This document shows, piece by piece, positions 34,086 to 42,245 of a DNA stretch of 64,000 nucleotides (the stretch's first letter is position 1; each line of letters starts with the position of its first letter). The notes under the pieces were generated by a model that was given only the letters and a program-made list of their open reading frames with translations, had not been told where the DNA came from and searched no databases. Source of the stretch: Marinifilum sp965230805 (GTDB lineage Bacteria > Bacteroidota > Bacteroidia > Bacteroidales > Marinifilaceae). The DNA lies in NCBI RefSeq assembly GCF_965230805.1, contig NZ_OZ246019.1, positions 1,116,001 through 1,180,000 of the forward strand. The letters are read 5' to 3'. A program made the position numbers and the translations under genes.

Positions 34086-35276
34086 TTAAAACGAAAATTG
34101 CAAACGAGTTTGAATCATATTAAAATTCTCTTCACCGTTTAATGCATTCTCATCCAAATCGACATTTGTAAATTGGAATTTCACCAATACGTTGTGATTC
34201 GCATACCAAGTACCACCAAGGCTAATATCTTCTTGCTTACCCCCCAAAAGCAAAGCATTGCTATCGTTCAAGTCGGTTTGATTATAGCGCGCCATCAACT
34301 CCACCGAGCCAGGCTTCGGTTTCGACAAGCGAGCTGATTTCATTTTGTACTTGCAGTTTCCACCTTTCACAAGCCATCCTATTTGCGTGTAGAAACCATG
34401 AGCCGAATAATCCTTCCCAACATTTCTTGAAACATTTGCATTTACGAATTCCCCTTGCATTGAAACAGGTCCTAAAGCAGCTATCATTTCAAATGCAACT
34501 TTTATTTGCTTGTCTGCATCATCAATCTTGGCATCGATAAATCTTCTTTCTTCGATGTGAGTTGCAGCTCTGGAGCAATAACGAATTGACTTTGGTTTTT
34601 CCTGTCCAAGCTCATTAAAACCTGCAGCATCAGCTGTCCTAAAAATACCTGACGTCCCTACATGAAAAATTCCTTTATCGGTGTGGATAGGAGAAAATAC
34701 GAATCTAGAGGTCATCCCAAATCCTTCATCCCCGGCAGTATCGTCATTCACATCACTCCCAAATAAGCCAGCTTCCCAAAATACTTTTTCGCTCCAACTT
34801 GCATAGGAAACTCCCAAATTCCTGCCCGGACGAAATGCCTCAACAGTACTTGCAAGATGCATAAATTTAGTTGTTTTTGAGCTTTCGGTTTGCTCGATGC
34901 CAAAAGGTTCCAAAAAATGTCCTGCCTTCACAAAACTATTGCCATTGATTCTATACAGTAAAAAAACATCCTTTAGGCACACGTTTCCATTACTAAAACC
35001 AATATTAAATTTTGCCTCCCATTTTTTCCATAGCGTAGCTTTCATTAAAAAACGAATGTCTCGAATCTCAGACCCTGCCCCCAAATCAGTTTTATCATCA
35101 AAGTAAGCTGCTGCATCCATCAACAATCGTCCACCCACTCCAAATGAAAACTGCCCATCATCAGTCGCCATTTGTACAGTGCCATTTTCGACATGCGATT
35201 TTAAAACATTAGATTTTTGTGAAAATAAGGTTCCCGATAAGAACAAAAAAAAAGACAATAAGTAATACTTTTTCAT
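34086..35276 (-). CDS. OprP/OprO-like porin
   Basis: A 396-residue protein with the signal peptide MKKYYLLSFFLFLSGTLFSQ, then a phosphate-selective-porin-type barrel: FSFGVGGRLLMDAAAYFDDK, IRDIRFLMKATLWKKWEAKFNIGFSNG, KAGHFLEPFGIEQTESSKTTKFM, and a terminal strand ending MIQTRLQFSF with C-terminal Phe. These match the porin O/P family. The protein would form a trimeric anion channel in the outer membrane. The specific ion is not readable. The gene stands alone, with 258 and 650 bp of gene-free DNA on either side. Confidence 0.85.
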   Translation of the reverse strand: MKKYYLLSFFLFLSGTLFSQKSNVLKSHVENGTVQMATDDGQFSFGVGGRLLMDAAAYFDDKTDLGAGSEIRDIRFLMKATLWKKWEAKFNIGFSNGNVCLKDVFLLYRINGNSFVKAGHFLEPFGIEQTESSKTTKFMHLASTVEAFRPGRNLGVSYASWSEKVFWEAGLFGSDVNDDTAGDEGFGMTSRFVFSPIHTDKGIFHVGTSGIFRTADAAGFNELGQEKPKSIRYCSRAATHIEERRFIDAKIDDADKQIKVAFEMIAALGPVSMQGEFVNANVSRNVGKDYSAHGFYTQIGWLVKGGNCKYKMKSARLSKPKPGSVELMARYNQTDLNDSNALLLGGKQEDISLGGTWYANHNVLVKFQFTNVDLDENALNGEENFNMIQTRLQFSF

Positions 35277-35878
35277 TAGTAGGTTGTTTAGAATGGTTTG
35301 TAAAAAACTGGCTTTTTACAAATTGTATGGTTAATTAAAGGCTGAACTGTCTGAAAATAATGCATAAAAAAAGGAATCGCCTAATGAGATACTACCCACA
35401 ACAGCAAGGACATTTTCTTTACATTTTAAACTCTAGATTTACGTATAGCAATTGGTTGCCATTAAAAGTTTTTTGTTTATAGCTAAAAGCTTGTTGATTG
35501 ACTAACTTTTTCAAATTTCCTTTGGGGATCTTAGCCTATTACAGGCTAATCACAGCAAAAATAAGCTCGCTTAATTTCAAAATTGCGTCTGCTCTTTTTC
35601 ATCTGTTGCATTAAAGTGATAGCTGAAAAAGTCTTTTTCTTAGGGAGTAAATTCAGATTTTTCTATGCTAGTGCTGCAAAACCTATAAATAATGCAAGAG
35701 GTTTGATATTTTTTTACTTTCATTTGGTATGTTTTAGCAGTGTGTAATCTTGACGCAATTATAATGTCACATTTTCTTAATGGAACGGCGCAAAATTAAT
35801 CTCTTCGCATAGAATAGTACTAATAGATATTTTAAGGAATTGTTAATTTTTAGTTGACGATTAATTAGTACATAAACA
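35277..35878. other. Gene-free region upstream of the porin
   Basis: These 600 bp are A/T-rich, with no plausible frame on either strand, no repeat of the families seen elsewhere and no recognised RNA. They probably hold the porin promoter. Confidence 0.4.
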
Positions 35879-35910
35879 AAAAGAGGTTCCCGAAATGGAA
35901 ACCTCTTTGA
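35879..35910 (-). terminator. Terminator of the etf/acyl-CoA dehydrogenase operon
   Basis: AAAGAGGTTCC and GGAAACCTCTTT form an 11-bp imperfect stem around a short loop. On the minus strand the stem is followed by TTTTTGTTTATG. It lies 20 bp past the dehydrogenase stop codon. Confidence 0.85.
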
Positions 35911-35929
35911 ACCTTAAGCTTAAACTTAA

Positions 35930-37645
35930 TTATTTCTTGAAAATACCTAAATCTTTCAATTCTGAAGACATGATGTACTCAAGGTGTGAAGCAACTTTTG
36001 CTTTACCCATTTTAATAAATACTTCAGCTGAAGTAAGGTATTTGACATTTCTTGCAGTATCGGTTAACAGCAAGTAACCCATGATAATGTAACCTGCCAT
36101 TTCAACCAAACGACGAGCATGGAAATCAAGGAAATCGTTGTGATCAGCAGTAGCATTAATCTCATTTACTTTAGCTACAGCCTCTTCGTACTTGGCAGTC
36201 ATGCCTTTTAAGGTAGTTCTTAAGTACTCGTACTGTGGATTTAAATCAGAAGCTTCGTACTCTTTGATTTGTCCTAAGTAAGCACCTGTGGTTACCCCAC
36301 GAATTGCAGCAACAACTTGCAACTGAGAAGTTCCTTCGTAGATATTGGTAATACGAGCATCGCGAACCAAACGCTCAATTGGGTAATCTTTCATGTAACC
36401 CGAACCAGCATGAACCTGCAATGAATCGTATGCAATTTCGTTACAAAACTCCGAAGCAAATAACTTCAACAATGGAGTAAATACATCAGCCAATTTCTGA
36501 TATTTTTTCATATCCATTCTCTCTTCTTTATCTAAAGAACGATCTTGAGAAATGTGAAAATATGCTTTGTAAACATCAACAAAACGAGATGTTTCATATA
36601 GAACTGAACGAGAAGCATTCAATTTAGCTTCCATATTGGTAAGCATTTCGTAAACTGCAGGAAATTCGATAATTGCTTTACCAAACTGACGACGTTCTTT
36701 CGCATAAGCCAAACCTTCGCGATAAGCAGCTTCAGCAATACCTACCGACTGAGCACCTACTCCTAAACGTGCACCATTCATCAATGACATCACATACTTG
36801 ATCAATCCCATTTTACGTGAGCCAACCAATTCAGCAGGAGCATTGGTAAATACCAACTCACAAGTAGGCGAACCAATGATACCCATTTTATGCTCGATAC
36901 GACGAACCTTAACAGCCATGTGTTTCTTATCGTAAATGAACATAGAAAGACCACGACCATCAGAAGTTCCTTCTTCAGAACGAGCAAGAACCAATGAAAC
37001 ATCACCATCACCGTTAGTAATGAAACGCTTCACACCGTTCAAATACCACTGATCTTCTTCTTTGTTGTAGGTAGCTTTTAACTGTACAGCCTGAAGATCT
37101 GAACCAGCATCCGGCTCAGTCAAATCCATAGCAGCAGTAGCACCTTTAGCAAAACGAGGAAGGTATTCAGCTTTTTGTTCTTTCGAAGCAAACTCGTGAA
37201 TGGTTTCAGCACAATCCTGAAGTCCCCAGATGTTTGCAAAACCACCATCGGCACGAGATACCAACTCAGCAGCCATTACGTAAGGTACAATTGGGAAGTT
37301 CAAGCCATCATACTCGCGAGGAAGAGACATACCAATTAAACCAGCTTTGGTTAAAGCTTCGTGGTTTTCAGCAGTACCCTTAGCGTAGATAACACGGTCG
37401 TTTACAACCTGTGGACCTTCTTGATCGACACCTTCAGCATTTGGACCGATGATATCACCACAAATCTCACCTACAATCTCTAATGTACGATCGTAAGAAT
37501 CCATTGCATCCTCAAAATCAAGAGGAGCATAATCATACTTGTCTTTATCTTCGAAGTTGCGCTCTTTAAGTGCAACAATTTTTTTCATTAAAGGATGTTC
37601 CAAATGGAACTTCATATCCTCGTTATCTCTATAGAAATTAGCCAT
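35930..37645 (-). CDS. Acyl-CoA dehydrogenase
   Basis: A 571-residue flavoenzyme of the acyl-CoA dehydrogenase fold: MDLTEPDAGSDLQAV and FITNGDGDVSLVLARSEEG (FAD and substrate contacts), then AYAKERRQFGKAIIEFPAV and the catalytic-Glu region RITNIYEGTSQLQVVA. It adds about 110 residues after the core, as in several Bacteroidota and bacterial homologues that work with ETF. It oxidises acyl-CoA to enoyl-CoA, or reduces enoyl-CoA in fermentation, passing electrons to EtfAB encoded upstream. Chain length is unknown. It follows etfA across a 7-bp-repeat spacer and ends at a clear terminator. Confidence 0.9.
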   Translation of the reverse strand: MANFYRDNEDMKFHLEHPLMKKIVALKERNFEDKDKYDYAPLDFEDAMDSYDRTLEIVGEICGDIIGPNAEGVDQEGPQVVNDRVIYAKGTAENHEALTKAGLIGMSLPREYDGLNFPIVPYVMAAELVSRADGGFANIWGLQDCAETIHEFASKEQKAEYLPRFAKGATAAMDLTEPDAGSDLQAVQLKATYNKEEDQWYLNGVKRFITNGDGDVSLVLARSEEGTSDGRGLSMFIYDKKHMAVKVRRIEHKMGIIGSPTCELVFTNAPAELVGSRKMGLIKYVMSLMNGARLGVGAQSVGIAEAAYREGLAYAKERRQFGKAIIEFPAVYEMLTNMEAKLNASRSVLYETSRFVDVYKAYFHISQDRSLDKEERMDMKKYQKLADVFTPLLKLFASEFCNEIAYDSLQVHAGSGYMKDYPIERLVRDARITNIYEGTSQLQVVAAIRGVTTGAYLGQIKEYEASDLNPQYEYLRTTLKGMTAKYEEAVAKVNEINATADHNDFLDFHARRLVEMAGYIIMGYLLLTDTARNVKYLTSAEVFIKMGKAKVASHLEYIMSSELKDLGIFKK

Positions 37646-37675
37646 TTCCTTTATTTTTAAATTCTTAATAAAGCC

Positions 37676-37751
37676 CTTAGCTTTTGGCTATTGGCCAATA
37701 GCTATTATTGGTTATTACCGCTAATAGCTAAGTGCTAACGGCTAACAACTA
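37676..37751. repeat. Degenerate 7-bp repeat spacer between etfA and acyl-CoA dehydrogenase
   Basis: Eleven steps fit: CTTAGCT, TTTGGCT, ATTGGCC, AATAGCT, ATTATTG, GTTATTA, CCGCTAA, TAGCTAA, GTGCTAA, CGGCTAA, CAACTAT. It runs up to the etfA stop codon. Its words resemble those at 20955-20989. Confidence 0.65.
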
Positions 37752-38771
37752 TTATTTTGTATTTTCTTTGTATTGCTTAATCATTTTAGGTAACACCTCT
37801 GCAATATCACCAGTAATTACATAATCAGCGAAAGCGTTGATCGGTGCATTTTTATCGGTATTGATCGCAATTACCATTGCCGATTCTTCCATACCTGCAG
37901 TGTGCTGAATCTGACCCGAGATACCACATGCGATATACAACTTAGGACGCACTGTAACACCAGTCTGACCAATTTGACGCTCGTGAGAAGCAAATCCAGC
38001 ATCAACAGCAGCACGTGAAGCTCCTACTTCACCACCAATTACTTCTGCCAATTCAGTTAATAGGTCGAAGTTCGCTTTTGAACCTACACCATAACCACCA
38101 GCTACAATAATACCTGCGTTTTTGATGTTTACTTTTGACTTCTCCATGTGACGCTCGATTACTTTAATTACAAAGTCTTCTGGCTTCACATACTTTTCTA
38201 CATCGATATTTTTAACTTTTCCTTTGTATGCATCAGATACAATTTCCTTCTTCATTACACCCTCACGAACTGTAGCCATCTGTGGGCGACAATCAGGGTT
38301 GATAATGGTTGCAACAATGTTACCACCAAATGCAGGACGAATCTGATACAACAAGTCTTTGTATTCTTTCTTGTTTTTCTTGTCTTCGTGGTCACCAATT
38401 ACAAGACTTGTACAGTCAGCAGTAAGACCAGAGTGAAGAGCTGAAGAAACACGAGGACCTAAATCACGACCGATACTTGTTGCACCCATCAAAGCAATTT
38501 GAGGTTTTTCTTCTTCGAATAATTTTACAAGGATTGAGGTATGAGGAAGAGTTGTGTATGGGTACAAGCGCTTATCATCAGCAATCCACAGCTTATCAAC
38601 TCCGAAAGGCATAATTTGCTTCTCAACACCTTTTAGATTTTCTCCAATTACGATAGCTTCTAACTCACATTTTAAATCGTCAGCTAGTTTTCTACCTTTT
38701 GTAAGAAGTTCAAGACTTACATCTGCAATCTGTCCTTCTTCTATTTCGCAATATACAAATACGTTATTCAC
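37752..38771 (-). CDS. etfA: Electron transfer flavoprotein subunit alpha
   Basis: A 339-residue protein. The N-terminal part (VFVYCEIEEGQIADVSLELL) is the ETF domain shared with EtfB. The C-terminal FAD-binding domain has IIVAGGYGVGSKANFDLL, GGEVGASRAAVDAGFASHERQIGQTG, VRPKLYIACGISGQIQHTAGM and VIAINTDKNAPIN, all conserved in EtfA. It carries electrons between the acyl-CoA dehydrogenase and other carriers in the cytoplasm. Order etfB-etfA-dehydrogenase on one strand is seen. Whether the complex bifurcates electrons cannot be decided from motifs visible here. Confidence 0.94.
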   Translation of the reverse strand: MNNVFVYCEIEEGQIADVSLELLTKGRKLADDLKCELEAIVIGENLKGVEKQIMPFGVDKLWIADDKRLYPYTTLPHTSILVKLFEEEKPQIALMGATSIGRDLGPRVSSALHSGLTADCTSLVIGDHEDKKNKKEYKDLLYQIRPAFGGNIVATIINPDCRPQMATVREGVMKKEIVSDAYKGKVKNIDVEKYVKPEDFVIKVIERHMEKSKVNIKNAGIIVAGGYGVGSKANFDLLTELAEVIGGEVGASRAAVDAGFASHERQIGQTGVTVRPKLYIACGISGQIQHTAGMEESAMVIAINTDKNAPINAFADYVITGDIAEVLPKMIKQYKENTK

Positions 38772-38799
38772 GGTATAATCTTTTTAAAATTCCACTTAT

Positions 38800-38866
38800 C
38801 AGTGAACAGTGTACAGTAAACAGTGAGCAGTTAATTAATAACTGGTAACTGATAACCGACAACTGA
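38800..38866. repeat. Degenerate 7-bp repeat spacer between etfB and etfA
   Basis: CAGTGAA, CAGTGTA, CAGTAAA, CAGTGAG, CAGTTAA, then after four bases TAACTGG, TAACTGA, TAACCGA, CAACTGA. Stop codons fall in all three frames. It fills most of the 99-bp gap. Confidence 0.7.
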
Positions 38867-38870
38867 TTTG

Positions 38871-39746
38871 TTATCCAATAGTGTGGTTAGCAATTAATTC
38901 TTTCATTAACTCATCCATATCAGCATCGGTTGGCTCAAGAACTTTAGCTTCTTTGGCTTGGAAAACTACGTTTTCTATCGATTTTACTTTTGTAGGTGAT
39001 CCCGATAAACCTAACTCTTCAGCATTGGTTTCAATATCATTTACACTCCATTCACCAATATTCAAATAAGGACGATTATCGTGCAAAGCAATATAATCTT
39101 CAGTTGCATTTTGCATTTCGGAAACCGCTCTTGCATGCTTGTATTTCATTACAAATTTTGCGTTACGCGGACGACATTCAGGAGCAGAAGCATTTACCGT
39201 AACAACCATTGGCATTTTCCCTTCAACAGTTTCAACACCACGTTCTAAACGACGTTTAACAACAATTTTTCCCTTTTCTGCAGACATGATATCTTCTGCA
39301 TAAGTAATTTGTGGTAATCCTAGTTTTTCAGCAACCTGCGGACCGACTTGAGCAGTATCACCATCAATTGCCTGACGACCAGCAATAATAACATCAATTT
39401 TACCCATTTTCTTAAGGGTACATGACAAAGCGTATGAAGTAGCCAATGTGTCAGAACCAGCAAATGCGCGGTCAGACAAAAGGATACCATTGTCGGCTCC
39501 GCGGTATAAACCTTCGCGAATAATTTCTGCAGCTCTACCTGGCCCCATGGTTAAAAGAGTAACCTCTGTACCCACGTATTTATCTTTCAAACGTAATGCT
39601 TGTTCTAATGCATTTAAATCTTCGGGATTGAAGATTGCCGGCAAAGCCGCTCTGTTCACAGTTCCATCCGCTTTCATAGCATCTTTCCCAACATTTCTCG
39701 TGTCAGGAACCTGCTTCGCAAGAACAACAATTTTTAAACCTTTCAT
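38871..39746 (-). CDS. etfB: Electron transfer flavoprotein subunit beta
   Basis: A 291-residue protein opening KIVVLAKQVPDTRNVGKDAMKA, with FNPEDLNALEQALRLKD, EVTLLTMGPGRAAEIIREGLYRGAD, the GRQAIDGDTAQVGPQVAEKLG nucleotide-binding loop and MPMVVTVNASAPECRPRN. It pairs with EtfA and holds AMP or a second flavin. It is the first gene of the operon, downstream of a full Bacteroidota promoter. Length is slightly more than the 250-265 of mitochondrial-type subunits, with a C-terminal extension (VVFQAKEAKVLEPTDADMDE). Confidence 0.94.
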   Translation of the reverse strand: MKGLKIVVLAKQVPDTRNVGKDAMKADGTVNRAALPAIFNPEDLNALEQALRLKDKYVGTEVTLLTMGPGRAAEIIREGLYRGADNGILLSDRAFAGSDTLATSYALSCTLKKMGKIDVIIAGRQAIDGDTAQVGPQVAEKLGLPQITYAEDIMSAEKGKIVVKRRLERGVETVEGKMPMVVTVNASAPECRPRNAKFVMKYKHARAVSEMQNATEDYIALHDNRPYLNIGEWSVNDIETNAEELGLSGSPTKVKSIENVVFQAKEAKVLEPTDADMDELMKELIANHTIG

Positions 39747-39915
39747 TCTATATGTGTTTTTACATCAGTTTTAGACGTTAATTTATTGAGATACCAAAAA
39801 ACAATTTCCCATGATGTTTATTCTGTACCTAGGTTAAATTAACTAATCACTAATTATTATTTCTATATTCAGGTTTGCTCATTTTACCATTGAATTCGGA
39901 AAATTCTGAGCTTAG

Positions 39916-39946
39916 CAAATATAAAGATTCGAATACTTAAAACAAA
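39916..39946 (-). promoter_or_regulatory. Bacteroidota promoter of the etf operon
   Basis: The minus strand reads TTTG (39943-39946), a 19-base spacer, then TATATTTG (39916-39923). Both boxes and the spacing match the Bacteroidota consensus TTTG-N19-21-TAnnTTTG. The leader to the etfB ATG would be about 165 bases; no structure was recognised in it. Confidence 0.7.
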
Positions 39947-40201
39947 TCTTAATTGCAAAGGCAAAACAAGCCTATTCAGACTTATTTATCTTTAATTATT
40001 TAACTTGCTCACAAGCTCTTAGCGCATTGATTTTAAAACCGTAATTTTTGTTATAATTTAGATTCTCAGGCAAGATAATTCATAACAATTCAGATTCTTA
40101 ATACAGAAATAAATCCATTATCACTTCTTGTTACGCTCCCGAATAATTTGAGTTCGATTAAAATCTGTATTTAAGAAATATCAGGTTCACCTAAAAATCG
40201 C

Positions 40202-40209
40202 TAATTTTG
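40202..40209 (+). promoter_or_regulatory. Bacteroidota-type -7 box, cstA-like gene
   Basis: TAATTTTG matches TAnnTTTG and lies 20 bp before the ATG at 40230. No -33 TTTG is seen. Confidence 0.4.
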
Positions 40210-40229
40210 ACAGCAAATTGAATTCTACT

Positions 40230-41705
40230 ATGCTTACTTTTTTATCAGCAATTATCACATTGGTAATTGGATATTTTATTTACGGAAGATTTATTGAGCG
40301 TTTCTTTGGAGCAGATAATTCTATAAAAACACCTGCAGTGCGTTTAAAAGATGGAGTTGATTTTATTCCTATGCCTAGATGGAAAATGTTCACCATTCAG
40401 TTTCTTAACATTGCAGGTTTAGGACCTATTTTTGGAGCAATTCTTGGAGCCATGTACGGTCCCATTGCATACATATGGATTGTATTCGGATGCATCTTTA
40501 TGGGCGCCGTTCATGATTACTTTTCAGGCATGTTATCCATTAGAAATGATGGTGCCAGTTTACCTGAGATAGTTGGAAAGTACCTGGGTCTTCCAGCTAA
40601 AGTAATACTAGCAATCATTACGTTCGTATTGTTAATTATGGTGGGCGTTGCTTTTGTTACTGGTCCCGCCGGATTACTTAAAGATCTTACAGGTGGTGGC
40701 CTACACTATTGGCTTTACGGTATTTTTGGATATTACTTAATCGCAACCTTACTTCCCATCAATAAAATTATAGGTAAGATTTATCCGATTTTTGGAGCTG
40801 CATTACTAATTATGGCCTTTAGCATTGCAGGTGTCATGGTATACAATGGGTTTAACGATAGTTTTCATCTGAGTGAATTATCCATTGGTCAGCTGAAAAA
40901 CATGCATACCAATCCGACTCAAAACATTCTTTATCCTATGATGTTCATCGTAATATCCTGTGGGGCCATTTCCGGATTTCATTCCACACAATCGCCTATG
41001 ATGGCACGATGCATGCGTAAAGAAAGCTATGGTCGTCCTGTGTTTTTTGGTGCCATGATTGCTGAAGGTATTGTAGCTATAATATGGGCAACTGCAGCAA
41101 TGAACTATTTTGGGAATGCCACAGACTTAAATAATACAATTGTATCGGGTCATAATCCGGCATGGGTTGTGAACGAGATTTGTAATACCTGGCTTGGACA
41201 AGTGGGAGCTATTTTCGCCATTGTTGGTGTAATTGCCTGTCCAATTACCACCGGAGATACTGCATTTAGAAGTGCAAGATTAATGATAGCCGACTTCTTT
41301 AAACTGGAACAAAAATCATTAAAAAGTAGATTACTGGTATCAATTCCTCTTTTTGTATTGGGATTTACCCTTTCACAACTAAGCTTTGGTACCATTTGGA
41401 AATTTCTTGGGCTTTTTAATCAATTGCTATCTATGGTAATGCTCTGGACCGCCGCAATGTATTTGGTTGAGAAAAAGAAAAATCACTTCATCATTAGCTT
41501 ACCTGCAACATTCATGACAGCCATTTGTGCAACTTTTATATTGGTTGCTCCTAATAAAAATGGAGGGTTCGAGTCTGACACCTTAATTGGATACTCTGTA
41601 GGTATTATTATAGCAGTGTTGGTATTGTTCTGGTTCCTGTTTGTGGCTAAGCGGGTTGTTAGAAATAGTAACAAAGAACTTACACCAACATATATAACAA
41701 AGTAA
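40230..41705 (+). CDS. cstA: CstA-family carbon starvation transporter
   Basis: A 491-residue membrane protein with about 13 hydrophobic helices. It has the CstA-family blocks TPAVRLKDGVDFIPMPRWKM, NIAGLGPIFGAILGAMYGPIAYIW, GAVHDYFSGMLSIRNDGASLPE, CGAISGFHSTQSPMMARCM and CPITTGDTAFRSARLMIAD. CstA/BtsT proteins import peptides or pyruvate when carbon is short. The family is typically 470-700 residues, so this is the shorter form. A TTG four codons upstream (40218) is an alternative start. It converges on the HlyD-like gene with only 8 bp between the stop codons. Confidence 0.88.
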   Translation: MLTFLSAIITLVIGYFIYGRFIERFFGADNSIKTPAVRLKDGVDFIPMPRWKMFTIQFLNIAGLGPIFGAILGAMYGPIAYIWIVFGCIFMGAVHDYFSGMLSIRNDGASLPEIVGKYLGLPAKVILAIITFVLLIMVGVAFVTGPAGLLKDLTGGGLHYWLYGIFGYYLIATLLPINKIIGKIYPIFGAALLIMAFSIAGVMVYNGFNDSFHLSELSIGQLKNMHTNPTQNILYPMMFIVISCGAISGFHSTQSPMMARCMRKESYGRPVFFGAMIAEGIVAIIWATAAMNYFGNATDLNNTIVSGHNPAWVVNEICNTWLGQVGAIFAIVGVIACPITTGDTAFRSARLMIADFFKLEQKSLKSRLLVSIPLFVLGFTLSQLSFGTIWKFLGLFNQLLSMVMLWTAAMYLVEKKKNHFIISLPATFMTAICATFILVAPNKNGGFESDTLIGYSVGIIIAVLVLFWFLFVAKRVVRNSNKELTPTYITK

Positions 41706-41713
41706 AAGTGTTG

Positions 41714-42235
41714 TTATTTAATTTTTGAAATAATTGGAGATAAAAACTTATCAAGCAATCGTTGCTCGCCAACAGTAATTTTAGCATTTCCTTTCAGATT
41801 TGGAAAGAAAGGAATGCTTTTATTTTGAGTACTTTTCATCCCATTAGTTAGTTTAGCTTGCACAACAAAATAGCTTTCACCATTTTCTTCTAATGGATAT
41901 GGTACTATTTTAGTAATGTTTCCCTTCAACAAACCAAATTTATTAACTGGGTAACCTTCCAATTCAACATTCACATTTTGGCCTTCTGCTATTTTTCCAA
42001 TACAACGATACGGAACATTAACTTTTGCAAAAAATAAACCTATTGAATCAATTTGCAAGTAGGCTTTTCCTTCTACTTTATCAGGATAGTGAAAGAAGTA
42101 ACTACCTGTTAAAAGAAATATCACAACTACAAAAATTACTGTTATTCCACTTCGTATAATCCAGGATGGAATTTGTCCAATAATATTCCTTACTTTTTCA
42201 CTTCGAAGTTCTATATTTTCTTTTTTTTCTGACAT
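41714..42235 (-). CDS. Short HlyD-like membrane-fusion protein
   Basis: A 173-residue protein with a cytoplasmic opening (MSEKKENIELRSEKVRNIIGQ), one membrane segment (GITVIFVVVIFLLTGSYFF, 30-48) and a periplasmic part: EGKAYLQIDSIGLFFAKVNVPYRCIGKIAEGQNVNVELEGYPV. The last resembles the beta-barrel end of HlyD-type adaptors of peptide exporters. Normal adaptors have about 400 residues with a long coiled coil; that part and the lipoyl halves are missing. It follows the C39 ABC transporter gene by 10 bp. It could be a trimmed adaptor for one-membrane or beta-barrel-coupled export. Confidence 0.65.
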   Translation of the reverse strand: MSEKKENIELRSEKVRNIIGQIPSWIIRSGITVIFVVVIFLLTGSYFFHYPDKVEGKAYLQIDSIGLFFAKVNVPYRCIGKIAEGQNVNVELEGYPVNKFGLLKGNITKIVPYPLEENGESYFVVQAKLTNGMKSTQNKSIPFFPNLKGNAKITVGEQRLLDKFLSPIISKIK

Positions 42236-42245
42236 ATCTTTTTCC

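Noticed and set aside
40146..40166. Possible terminus of the IS982-linked element family (TTTGAGTTCGATTAAAATC)
   Set aside because: Only a partial match to one end, with no interior similarity or second end.
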